Shown here: positions 1 to 12,000 of the stretch, piece by piece
How positions within the stretch are numbered: position 1 is the first letter of the stretch
Layout of the letters: each line of letters begins with the position of its first letter
NCBI GenBank assembly: GCA_003049485.1
Contig: PYST01000145.1
Location: 1 to 64,000 of the forward strand
Length of the DNA stretch: 64,000 nucleotides
Direction of reading: 5' to 3'
From: Ophioceras dolichostomum
Lineage: Eukaryota > Ascomycota > Sordariomycetes > Magnaporthales > Ophioceraceae
Translations under genes and position numbers: made by a program
Notes under the pieces: model-generated
Told to the model about the DNA's origin: nothing
Databases searched by the model: none
The model's input: the letters and a program-made list of their open reading frames with translations, nothing else

Positions 1-730
1 GGGGAGGAGGAGGAGTGTTTGTGGTGGTGGTGGTGGTGGCGGCGGCGGCAACAGCAACGGCAACAACGCCGGCAACAACGCCGGCAACATCACGCCGACG
101 CCGCTGATCTGCGCCATCGAAGCCGGCTGCACGGAGATAGTGCGCATCCTCATCGAGCACGGCGCCGACGTGAACCGCCGGAGCACCAGCAACGGCGGCG
201 ACAGCAGCAGCAGTCCACGATCGTTCTCCAGCTCGAGCACACTCGTCCCCGCCGGCACGGTCAGCTCCAGAACGACGACGACGACTACCGCTTCAGCGGG
301 CGCAGCCGCAGCCGCCGCCGGCCGCCCGAGAGACGAGTTCCCACTGCTGGCAGCGGCGCGCCTGGGGAACCTAGAGGTGGTAGACCTGCTGCTCTCGCTG
401 AAAGCAGACCTCAACGGCGCCGACTCGACGGGGCAGACGCCGCTGCACGCCGCCGCGGCGGGCAACCAGCTCAAGATCACGCGCCGGCTGACGGAGGCGG
501 GAGCGGTCGTCTCGAGGCGGGACAGCGACGGCGCGACGCCGCTGCTGCTCGCCGTCCGGGCGGGGCATAATGCGGTGGCGCGCCATTTGCTGCTTGAGGC
601 AGGCGCGATGGCTGAGACCAACGTCGTGGCCGCCGTCAACGATGTTGATAGTAGCGGCGGCGGCGGCGGCGGCGGAGGTTCTGTCTCTGGTGACGACGGC
701 GACGACGCTAAACTACCAACCCTGGTCCAC

Positions 731-762
<32 letters not shown>

Positions 763-1771
763 GCAAAAGCAGCAGAAGCCCTCTTCCTCCCCGCCCACGC
801 CCCTGTGGCACGCCGTGGACCGCTCTCACACCGAGATGGCGCGCCTGCTCATCACGGCTGGAGGGGCGGACCCTTTACGGCGCGTCGAGGTCGGTGAGGC
901 GAGGGACAGGGAGGACACGCCGCTTCATCATGCTGCGCGAAGGGGGCTGGACGACGTGGTGGCGCTGGCGCTGGACCGACGACGTCAGGTTTCTTCTGCT
1001 GCTGCTGACGTCGCAGAGCTAGACGCCGCCGCTGAAGAGACTACCAACTCGTTGATGGCATCACTGCTCATAGCAGCAGCTGAGGGAGGCAGCCTTTCGA
1101 CTGTGAAGATGCTGCTGGCGCGGGGGTCGGTGAGAGACGTCGTGCGTGCGCGGACGGCAGATGCTGCGGAGGATGGGCTGCTTGCCGTCGCGACGGGGAA
1201 TGTGGACCTGTTGCGCTTTCTACTAAACCTCAAGGCGGAGCCGGAGCAGGATGCTGGCACCGTGGAGGGCAAGGAGAGGGATAAGGACAAGGATAAACCA
1301 GCAGCAGGCAGCGCCGCCGCCAGCACAACCAGCTCCGGCCGCAGTTGCGGAAGCAGCAGCAGCGGCACCTGGTCCGCGATGCTGTCCCTCGTCGGCATAG
1401 GGACAGGCAGGGACAAGGGCACCAAGGAGCCGAAGTCACCGCCACACGCGGCACACCGGCAATGGCACCGGGCTCGGAAAGCCGGAACGGCGGCATCAGG
1501 GCCGGGAGGAGCACCGCCGGCCCTAGACGTAAACCACCGCAACCGCCACGGCGCCACGGCGCTCCACCACGCGGCGCTGCGGGGCCACGCGGAGGCGGCG
1601 CGCCTCCTGCTGCAGCGCGGGGCGGCGACGCGGCTGGTCACGGTCGAGATCTACGAGACCGGCGAGGCGCTGCGGCGGCGGGAGGGGTACAGGCAGGGCA
1701 CGGCCGCGGGCTTGGCGAGGGGGAAGGGGTTTTGCGCGCTGTCGGGGGTTATTGAGCGGTGGAAGTCGTAG
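1..1771 (+). CDS. Ankyrin-repeat protein, 5' end outside the window
   Basis: The frame is open from base 2 to the stop at 1769-1771 with no in-frame stop, so this is the C-terminal part of a longer protein (about 590 residues visible). Ankyrin-type repeats are recognisable by TPLH/TALHHAA and LL..GA motifs: around 95-175, 345-420, 420-600 (TPLHAAAAGNQLKITRRL, then ATPLLLAVRAGH), 800-985, 1060-1130, 1180-1235 and 1545-1630 (ATALHHAALRGHAEAARLLL). Between them lie low-complexity linkers: Gly from GGT/GGC triplets (20-50, 655-680), a Gln tract with KQQ units (731-780), and Ser/Lys-rich stretches. Ankyrin repeats bind proteins; nothing here shows the partner, and any N-terminal domain (NACHT, F-box or other) is outside the window. 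No intron is needed in the visible part. Confidence 0.85.
21..49 (+). repeat. GGT/GGC triplet tract within the ankyrin gene
   Basis: A run of GTG/GGT then GGC triplets encodes a polyglycine stretch in the reading frame that continues into the ankyrin repeats. It is a likely length-variable site. Confidence 0.8.
731..780 (+). repeat. CAG triplet tract coding for polyglutamine
   Basis: About nine uninterrupted CAG codons are followed by AAG-CAG-CAR units, giving polyGln then KQQKQQK inside the ankyrin protein. Confidence 0.85.
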
Positions 1772-1816
1772 GCTAGGTAGGTAGGTAGGTAAGGTAGGTA
1801 CCTAGGTAAGGTAGTA
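1769..1816. repeat. GGTA/TACC tetranucleotide cluster with TACCTAGGTA core
   Basis: Directly after the ankyrin stop codon there are several GGTA units and a TACCTAGGTA palindrome. It is one copy of a motif found at several intergenic positions in this window. Confidence 0.75.
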
Positions 1817-4281
1817 GGAGAATGGGTAGGGGTGTACCTATTTTGAGGACCTGCCTGGTGTGGTGGTGGTACCTTACCCATTCAGTTGGTACCTGATCCT
1901 GATGGATCCCTCGGACTGAGGTGTATCTAACTGTCCCTAGCACTTAGTTGGGTTCTGGTATTGTCCTTTTTTTCTTCTTTTTTTCTTACACGTAACTGGA
2001 AGTTGTAAACTCGTCCAATATGCAAGAAAGCGTCACTGTTAGACCTGAGCCGTTGGACTCAGGCGAGGCGTCTTCTTGTCTGCTGCTCCTCTCTCACCTG
2101 TTTCAGCCGAACCAGTTGGTCCGTCGAAGTTGGGAACACGAGAATCGTCATCCGTGTCTCATACGATGCGGCTGGGCTAAGCTGGGAGTTCGGTCAAGTG
2201 CTAGTTCTTGATGGTATTGGTCTCGGTCTTGGTCTGGTCTGGTCAGGTTTGGCCACGCGCGTGTAGGTGGCATGGCGAAATGCCCCATGTGCCGATGTCA
2301 CCGTCCGTTAGAGGGTCGCAACTTCCCACATGGTTTCAAGTGCCCTTTGTTTCTCGTTCGTATCTTGTCCTTTTTTTCCCGCCGTGCGTTGGCATCAACG
2401 ACGTAGCATCTCGTCGACGCTGGACTCTCCCCCCCTCTTCCTCCTCGTCCTCCCTCACCCCTCTTCCTTCACTGTACCTGGTTACATTGGGGGCAGACCA
2501 GCGGCTGAAAGAACACAGGATTTCACGGCGGCGGGGGGATAATAAACATTCCTTTTTTCCTCACCACTGTGGCGTATATGAACGTTGTTTGTTTTTGGCA
2601 CAGCGGCGTGTGCGTTCTTGTGGTCGCCCCATGTGCGTAGCCTATAACATTATAACATGGTACGCCACCTCCACCCTCCATCCGTCGTGGACTTCTGTGG
2701 CACAGCCGTTCATAGTTTGTTTCAGCTGGTCACGTGCCCAACGGACTGATGTGTGATGCGTTTCTTGGGAAGTTCCCAAGACTTGGACCGTCTGACTTAG
2801 CTACATCCATGGGACGTGGAAGACCGGGCCGATCTCCAGATCGATCGGACGTGCAGATCTCGCTAAAATAAAATATTTTGGCAGCGGGTTAGCGCTTGAA
2901 AAGTCAGCATCACTGGTCGGAGATCCACTCATTGATGACACACTTGACGGAAGAGGAGAACAACAAAAACAGTAAAAAACAGGAGAGGAAGAAAGTGAGG
3001 GCAAAGTGTGTGTGTGTGTGTGACACAGAATGTACAGGCACTCCGAAGAAGGAGGAGAATGAGACGGTTCGGAGGGTGAAATCGATTGCACGCGTGGTGT
3101 GCGTCCGTTGCCGAGATTTCGCGTGAAAATCCGATCCGTGTGTGTATGTACGCAGCATTCCGTACTGATAGCGGAGAATGAAATAGGGGTGGCGATCTAG
3201 ACGAAAAACACACCTATAAAAAGAAACTGTCAAGAAGAGGGCGTCTTTCCAGGCGAGAAGCAACCTCCCGAGGTAGTAGGCAGGCTACCACAAACTACCC
3301 TGCCTATAAAAGGTATGAAGGGAGTAGACGGGGGGAGTATGAGGGAGTACCAAAGTAGAGAAGGGAGGAAAATGTAGTGTGTCGACAGAGTCAATTGAGT
3401 TGGGTAGGAGAAAGACGGAGAGGGAATGACGGATGGAACCGGCAGGGGTGGTTAGAGGCCGCCGCGAAGAACTCCTAGAGTATAGCCTAATCTGCCACGT
3501 TGACTTCAGGCAAAAAGAGAGACCGACCCCAACGAAAATAGGGCCCACGTCCTGGGACGCTCTTCCCCGAGGAATATTTCACGCCAGACCGTGTCTGTGG
3601 AGAAGCCAATTAGGTGTGCAGTACTGCTGCAGCACATGCACCCACGCCCGTCCACTCACCCACCCTCTCCTCCGTCCCCCCTTCTCCCTTGATATTCTGT
3701 CCATCCCTACCACAATATAGCAAGTATGGATAGGTGTTACCTGCCTAGTGAACCTAAAAAAGGTGGGCAGGCTCTCCGTCAGGTTGTTCAGGAGCACACG
3801 GTATACTCGCCTAGAAGCCTGCCTTCTCGTTTCCCTCCGGCTAGGAAGGTGACCTTCGCGTTGGTGGTGCATGGAGACAAATGGTGTCGTTACTAAAGGC
3901 CTGGGCCCCTGCGGCGGCAGCCAAAATTCACGGCGAGTAAATCATCCAAGATTTCGCAGAGGTCCGTCCGGCCGGTTGATGTCCGTGTGAACGTAGAAGG
4001 AGTGGATGGATTGTGGGCAATCGCACTTGCGCGGGTATAAACTGCCATGTCCAGTGTCGCAGCTTAGTGTCCAATGTTTCTTTGGGCGGGCCGCCTCTTG
4101 TGGCCGCATGCCCATGCATTGACACGGCTGCGGCGTGCACAGGGACACCAGCAACCACCAACAACGGAGGCGACCGGGAGGACTGATAGGCGAGGGAAAG
4201 TGTGCACGGAGGTTTTTGGCGATGGGGCGACGGAGGAGGGAGGCGATGGAGGGTACATGGTGGATGGTAGAACTGACCGAC

Positions 4282-4305
4282 AAGTAGCTACCTAGGTACC
4301 TACTT
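4282..4305. repeat. 24-bp imperfect palindrome centred on TACCTAGGTA
   Basis: AAGTAG and CTACTT arms flank a perfect TACCTAGGTA core; only the base pair between arm and core is mismatched. It belongs to the dispersed motif family. Confidence 0.75.
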
Positions 4306-5528
4306 ATTGGGCTGCTGGTACCCCCATCAATCACCTTTCTAGCCTTGCGACTGGAGCAGCCTGCATTTTCTGGGGAAATGCTTGGAGGGCGCGACAGGGT
4401 TGTACATGACAGGGAGACAGGCAGTAGCAAAGAGGGCTGGGCCTCAGGGCGATTGGACAGTGGACGTGGAAACCGGGAACTGGCGAGCGAATGCAGGGTG
4501 GTCCCGAGCAGAGTAAAGCCGACGGTCTGGGGTATTATGGTGTTATGGTTTTATGGTGCTAAGGTCTTATGCTATGACCGGTCTTATAGTGTGTATGGGG
4601 AAAAGGGGCAAGAGGAGGTCTGGACGGCCGATAGTGGAGGAGATAGCAAATAGCCGTCCCTCGGGTCTGAACAACGTCAACAGAACGGTGATACCGACTC
4701 GGCTTCGGTGAAGGAGCACCAAACGACATCCAAGGCATGTGGTTTTCTCGAGAGAACATGCCTTTGTAGTCAAGTAAATACCTACCGACCTAGACAGATG
4801 GGTATGGATGATGGAGGGTTGGCAATGTAAAGGCGTCGGCTTGCATGTTTCACCATCATGAGCAAATTGGGATAAACGATAAACAGAAGCATCCGGACAT
4901 GGCGTACATGTTTGGGTTGGGAGTCGGGATGGAAGCACGGTCGACGATCGAGGCCGACCTTGAGGGCACCCTAATCACCCTGCCGCGTGTGCATGGGCAG
5001 GTGATCTCTCGCCCAATATCCGTCGATCTCCATCGCCGACCTCTACAGGCTCCGCTGATGAGCTAAAGAGTGAGGGTGTGGCGAGGGGACGGTTGAGGAG
5101 GGGGAATCGGGACCGTACCGCTCTGCACGAGGACGCTCTGGGGTAGACCGGAGGGGGCACGGCCCTTTCGCAACCGCAAAAGGCCCGCAAACTCGCCTGC
5201 TGTCACTTTGCCCGCTGTCACCAGCCCGCCACGAACCCTCTGTCTGCTGCGACCTCGTCTGCTACGATAGGCGCGGAGGCAGGTGGCTTGCTCGCTTCCA
5301 GATGCCAGGCGGCCGTGCTCTGGGTGCTGGTGGGCATTCCCAAGCGACCAGTGACGTCCAGCCTGCATGGGCCAAAAGCCGAATCGACATCGAATCGAGG
5401 GCGGTCGGGTGGAGGGCGGGGCATGCATCGCCAGCGATCAATGTCAGGCGGATGCACTACACCTCCACGGACCGGCTTGCTCCAATGGCGAGGCATTGGG
5501 GAGAAATTCCAGAGGCGAGTGTGACTCG

Positions 5529-5559
5529 AGAGGAGGGGAGGGAGGGGAGGGGAGGGGAA
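5529..5559 (+). repeat. GGGGA-type G-rich tract
   Basis: Successive GAGGGG/GGGAGG units give at least four G-runs of three or more with one-base spacers, which meets the pattern for a G-quadruplex-capable sequence. Confidence 0.6.
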
Positions 5560-5869
5560 TGAGGGAGCCCGTCGTCCCCATCTCTCATCCCACCCTCAAC
5601 CGTGTCTCCCTCCCTTTCTCTATCGCCCCATCCACCCATCCCTCGCCCTGGGATGAGGGGGAGAGGCTGGCCCTTCTGCTCGGATAATCTGGGGTTCTTT
5701 TCTGAGGGCACTCTGAGGGCAACCCTAAGAAGGTGTGGGGAGCATGCCACGCCTGTCGTCCTGCCCCAGACGGACGGCACGAACTATTCAACCATGGATA
5801 TGCCCCTCAGCTCATATCGAGAGCGGAAGACTATGAGCCTAGCGAATGTTAGTAAAGTAAGACAAATGT

Positions 5870-5912
5870 GTAGGTAGGTACCTACCTAGTAGGCAGGTAG
5901 GTAGGCACCTTG
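5870..5912. repeat. GGTA/TACC cluster
   Basis: GTAGGTAGGTACCTACCTAG followed by AGGCAGGTAGGTAGGC. It is another intergenic copy of the GGTA-based motif. Confidence 0.7.
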
Positions 5913-8900
5913 GAGGCAGGCAGTGCTGCATGGGCAGACAGAGATCTAGTGCGTCTAGTTACCATCCATCCTATTGCCTCGCATTGCATCCGATGCCAGG
6001 TGAGATGCCCAAAGGCTGTAATTTCGGGCATTTCATGGGAAATGCCGTCCGGTTGGCGCAGGCGTTAAGTAACGGGCCGGACGGGCCTCTTGGTCGTATT
6101 TGACGGGAGGAGGCCGAGCGCTTTGGCCATGCCTTCTCAAGGGATGAGAGGGGAAAGGGGAAAGGGGGAGGGGATACGGGAGGGAGGCCAAGCAGCTGAG
6201 GGGACCATTGAAGATGCAGGTCTATGAGTTGTGGTAGAATGGCGGTAGAGTGGCAGAGTTGTCGTTAATCATCCCGTGCCCCGTACCTGCCATAGCCATC
6301 TGTGCCATCACTTGTTAGTGCCAGAGAGCAGCCAACAGTTTCGATCGGGAGGTCGGGCGGTCGGGCAGAATATCGGCAGCGACACCATGCACCCGAGAGG
6401 GCACCTGAGAGTAGTCTCAAGCCGCAAAGTTCCAAGCACGCAGTAGGATATTTCCCAAGTTCATGCGTTATGAATGTTTCCGCAACTTCCCATGGAGCCA
6501 TGGTCTGTGACTCGGCGGGCTGTGTGGGCTTGCGTCCACGAAGGCATAAAGTCTGGTGTGTGAACCGTGCCCTTCTCCCCTACCCCTTGCTTTTCTGGGG
6601 TTCAGACCACACAACATTGGCAGGAGCTTGATCGTCAAAATTGACGTCCATTTTAGCTGCCCACACTTTGTCAGCGGACGGCACGGCGGTCCTTCCTGGG
6701 GGGAGGTGAGTTGGTGGGGAACTTAAAAAGAAGGTACGGAGCATTAGGCCACTGACAACTGTTCCGTAGGATGAATGAAGCTGGCATTCCTACAACTTGA
6801 GCCGGTCGCGCTAGTACGAGGCTTCCAATTATTGTGCTCGTGAGCTCCGACGGCAGAGAGGATTCGTGATGTTGTGGAAGGATCACAGCTTGGTCCGGCG
6901 CAGCTTTGTGTTCTCACATGTCGTAGCTTTTCTTCCTTCCTTGCTCCTTCTCCCGTCGTTTCTGCCATCCATCCTTCTTTCCATCTCCAATCTCCAATCT
7001 CCTGCACGACCAAACGCGGAAGCAGCGTTTGAGTGATGATCGACAGCCGACAGACAGGCTGCGCCTGCCTCCCGCCTGCCTGCCCGCCTGCCCGCCTGCT
7101 GCTTGGATCTGCTTGGTATTTCGTACTGCGTCCAACGTGAACATGAACTCTCCAAGGTCGAGGTGTCTTGCAACCCAACCTTGACGTGTGCGTGCCCCAT
7201 CCATGATCCTTCCCACCTCCATCATCCACTGCATACATTCCAACGCCCGTTCACTAGCAGCTCGCTTCAGCCCGCGCGGCTCCCAAATAACCAGCGGGTT
7301 ATCAGTGGCTCTTTTACTCTACATGCGCACATACATACTCTGCTGGCGACCGAAGACACGGCTCAAACACCCACTACCTACAAGTTGTCACTCCCTTCGA
7401 ATGCGGGCTTTTGTCACTTTCTTTATCCCTTTTGTCTCCATTTAACTTTTTTCCCTCTTCCCTAATCAGCGCCCTTGCCCTTTGTTGCACACACGCCCCT
7501 CACTCTCGTGCGCCCCCCTTTTTTTTTTTCAAGAAATCACAGAAATCACACAGGCCCACCCTGAACGAAGTCAGAACGGCCATGCCCTTGTCACGATCAA
7601 AACAGCCTGTTGGCTCCTCGACTCCCAGTGGCCCCCAGCCGTCCGAACCCATGGCGGCGTCCAGGATGGACAGGGGTCTGCCGGCCGCCGTTCTGGTTCT
7701 CCCAAGACTCCATTGCAGTAAAGACCCGTTGAGGAACGCCACAGACCATGAATGCCCAGTGCTGGCAGGCGGTGGACAGGCGCTAAACCGAGTCTGGAGT
7801 TGCCTGCGTCTGCTGGTGCAACGTCTGGCCGGGGCGTGCTTCTGGGACGTGGGTTTTCCATTTCCGTTAATCGAGGGGTTTGGCAGGCTAGGCAGGCTGC
7901 ACAAACCACAAGCTGCCACGAAAGAAAGATGGAATGCAATTGACCCTCTGTCCGACCCTCCCTTTTCTCCTAGTCTCTCATCTCTCTCTCCCTCCCTCCC
8001 TCTCTCGTCTTCAGTTCTCCTCATGGTCTCGCTGTCTCGCTGGCTTTTTCCTGCAGGCCAAGTTGACAGACACTGTGGGCTCCTGGAATCCATTTGTTCT
8101 GCTCTGGGCAGTTCGTCCTACCTGAACTTAAAAGTATTGGCACTTGGCCCTGATCCGAATAAGATTCACATATCGGCCCACCGGCATCGACCACACCCCC
8201 CAAAAAAACATCGGAGGGAGAGTGGTTGAGTGACTCCGTAAAATAAGTGAGTGGCGGCTAGCCCCAGAACAATTTCGTGGAGGAAAATCCAGTCGACAAA
8301 AAAGAAAAAATTCAAGACAGAGAGAAGAAGGGAAAGGAGAAAAGAAAGAGAAGAAAGACAGAGACAGACGGCCTCGAGCTCCCTTGTTCCCTATTCCTTG
8401 TTCCCGACTAGGCCAGGACCGACCTCGATGAACCTAACATCAATGACCCCAGTGTTGAGGTAGATGATGCCACCCTAGGAAAGTAGCAAATCGGCGCTAA
8501 GCAGAACAGAGGCAGGGCATTTTGATATTTTCATCACAAGCCTCGTTCTCCGCCAATCTCTTGCTGCATTGGTTGATTGCCCTGCGCATTGCAGAAAGAA
8601 GAAAGAGGACAATTGATTGCTGGATTGATTGATCGATTCCAACAGGCACACCACATCACTTCCATGTTGTCGAGCACATTACACACACCTCCACACACCC
8701 TTTCTTAGGTTCCTCTCTTAGGCTCCTTTTCTTCTTCCAGTCTGTTGTTCCGCCTGCTGCACACACGCCCACACACGCCCCAGCCCGGCCAGCCAGGCCA
8801 GCAATGCAGCCAAAGCCAGGCTCTCAACGACAACAACAACACCACCACTCGCAACCACACACCACAAACCACAAACCACACACCACACGACCACCACCGC

Positions 8901-9021
8901 CGCCGCCGCCCATAGGAAACCCGGCCCAGGGTCGCGTCTCCTCCCCCTGCTCCCCTGCTCAGGCCTGGCCAGGAATCGTGGCTCCATAAAAAAATTCTAA
9001 TTAAATAAAACCTCCCCCAAA

Positions 9022-12000
9022 ATGGCACAACCACCTCCTCCCCCCGATGCTCCTCCCCTCGATGCTTCTTTTCCAGATGGTGCTCCATCGGCTGCTCCAG
9101 CTCCAACCAAGGACGGACAGGAACTGGTACAAGAGCAGGACGACCATGAACAAGACCTGGGACCGGAGCAGCAGCTGAGGCTAGAAGAGCAAGAGCACCA
9201 GCAACAACAAGAACGACGAGAACAGCAACAGCAGCAGCAGCATCATCATCATCATCATCAGCATCACCACCAGGAGCGCCGGCATCATCCGCCACCAAGC
9301 CTCCGCGACATCATCACGGCTCCTACCGCTCCTAGCGCCACTACTTCTGCTGCCTCTGCTTCCAGCGTCTCGACCACTAACGCTGCCACGAGCAGCTCGA
9401 TCGCGTCGACGACCCCGACAGTTTCGTCCGCCTCTTCCTCATACCCTTCCGTTCTCCTCTCTCCCGGGTCTGGCCGCGACTCTGCCACCCCAACAGGCAA
9501 TCTACACCACTACCTCCCTTCTCCTGGCCCTCCTCCACCTACCCCCTCAACACCAGCTCCAGCCCCAGGATATCTGAGCAACGGGCAACTCGACAGAAAC
9601 AGTCCTGCGTCTGCATCTGCCACTTCTCCTGCTCCCGCTCCCGTTACCGCTTTTCCTTCTGCTCCCGTTCCTGCTCCAGCTGCCACACTTCCGCCTTATT
9701 CTCCTCCACCGCCCCCCGCGACTGCTATCTCCACGAACGGGAACGGCGACGGGAAAGGCACCGGGAACGGGGACCCCGCGTCCTCCGCCGCGCCTGCCCC
9801 CATGTCGAACGCTCCTCCGCCTCCTGGCTATCCTCGCCAACATCCACAACATGTCGGGTATGCTGGGCAACCCCCGTACGCGCCGCCGAGCACGATGAAC
9901 CCACCTTATGCCTATCCACTCACCGCCAGCCAAGCCCCCGACCCGTATCGGACCTCGCAGCCGATGGCGCCGAACCCGGCCCTCGCCCTGCCGAGCATGC
10001 GGAGCCTCGACCCTCTGCAGCAGCAGCAGCAGGCTCAGCAGTCCATGCCGATGAACCCTCCAATGCCTGGGTACTACGCCCCACCGCTTCCGTACGGCAT
10101 CCACCCGAACATGCGCTTTGACATGATCCAGGATCCTCGGGTCGCCATGAGCGGCGGGAGACACAAAAAGGTAGGGAGTTGAAAGTAGCGTCGAGATCTG
10201 CTTGTCACCTCCGCGCGATCAGACAGACGGACGCACTGCATAGCAAGTCGCGAGTGTATTCGCGGCGGGGTCTCGACCGTGATCGTCAATGCTAACGATG
10301 AGGTGCTGTGTTCTTTTGCGACGAGCAGGAAATTAAGAGGCGAACGAAGACGGGATGTCTGACGTGCAGGAAACGTAGGATAAAGGTATGTCAGCTTTTT
10401 TCTTGTCTGCTTCTCTCCGTTTCTCTATTTCTTTATGCATACTCCTTCCCACCTGCTACCAATTTTGCGCGCAAAGTGGCTGCGCTCGGGTTGGCTGTCA
10501 TTCACCGGGAGCAGCACATACGATTCGCGGGTCGGTGCAGCTGCGATGAGGAACCAGCAGAATTTGGACGAAGAAAAGAATAGCAAAAGAACACAAAAGA
10601 AGGAAATTGGAATAAGTAAGGGGTAACAAAGCCTTACGTTTTGTTTTGGAAGTCGCCCAAGCGGTCGGTTTTACCTCTCGCTTCACGTCGCTTGACGTCG
10701 CTTGATTGTCGCTTGATGCTAGCACGGCCTGTTGCTACAAGCGAATCAACCGTCAAAACCCAAGCAGTCCGCTCGATCGATCGCTCCCGCCTGGCTAGCT
10801 CGTCCTAGCTTGCTGCTCCCTAAACCCTCAATATTCCGCACAGAACCACCACAACCACAACCACACGGAACAAACCTTGGAACCCAGCTTTTGTGCTGCA
10901 TACCAGCTGGCATCGAGCAATTCTGCCAGCCAGAGTCTTGCTACTTGTGTCTTTTACTGGAGCGATCACTTACAAATAACGTGTTCTCTTTTTCTTAACC
11001 TCCTTTTCTTTTTCTGCTTGCAGTGCGACGAAACACATCCAACTTGCAATAACTGCAGAAAGTCGAAACGTGAATGCGCTGGCTACGACCCGATTTTCAA
11101 GCAAGCACAACAGCAGGGCGTGACGGCCACGCCCCTTCAACCCGCGCCGAACCACCCGTCGCCCGGCCCGCCCACGCCTCTGTCGGCCACCGCCAGCGTT
11201 AGCACGTACGGCAGCCAACCGTCAGTAGTGCCCAGCAGCTATTCGTCCAGCCCGCAGGCCCATCCCTCGTACGATTCGGGCCTAGCCTCTGGTGTCGACT
11301 ACCCTGCTGCCCTCGACCCTTCCCTCGACCCGTCCGTGACCTCTTCGGCGAGCCACCACCACCACCACCACCACCAACCTCACCACGCGCACCATCTTCA
11401 CGCGGTCTCCAGCTCGACGAATCCCGTCCATTACAGAGGTGGCAGCTCCCGCTTCTCTTATCCCTCGTCACAATCCTCAAGTGCTCCCAAAACGGCGGGG
11501 TTGACTTACTCAAGTCCTCTAGCAAAGCAGATGAAAGTCGATGAGCTCGTCGCGCTGGGAGGCCCCGCGCCTCCTCCCCGGTCGGCCCCGCCTGGTCGGG
11601 AGACCCTGGACGAAATCACCAAGATCTACTACGACATATACGTCCCCGGCTTGACGTCCTTCTTCGAAACGCCATGGTTCAACTTCAAGCCAGACCGCCC
11701 GCCGACAGCGGCTAATGCGAGCAGCAGCGACAGCAACGCCAGTGCCAGCCCAAACAACTCCATCAGCCTCTTCTACCAGAACAAAGGCCTCATAGACCTT
11801 CTCGCCAGCTTCCTAGACGCCATTTCTCAGATCAAGACCACCGATAAAGGCCAGATGACCAACACGGGTAACCTCGAGACCCGCGTCGTGTGGGGGCTCG
11901 CCTCTCTCGCCAACTCGGCTCCCGCCTTGTCCGCCTCGAGCCCACAACCCGCAGCAGAACTTAAGCCTCCAGAAAACGGCTCGGAGTCACGAAGCAGGCT

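Larger units (their letters stand above)
1772..9021. other. 7.2-kb gene-free region upstream of the Zn2Cys6 gene
   Basis: No reading frame here is recognisable as a protein, and the longer open frames are low-complexity. It holds a TG dinucleotide run (3006-3022), an imperfect palindrome around TACCTAGGTA (4282-4305), a G-rich tract (5529-5559), a further GGTAGGTA cluster (5870-5912), CT-rich stretches (7400-7530 and 7960-8060) and CA/CAC-rich sequence just before the next start codon (8670-8910). The pyrimidine-rich character of 7400-9000 would suit a promoter and long leader for the transcription factor, which is inference only. Confidence 0.6.

Noticed and set aside
7411..8229. 272-codon + strand open frame
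   Set aside because: Ser/Pro/Leu-rich translation of CT-rich DNA, with no conserved motif; more like promoter or leader sequence.
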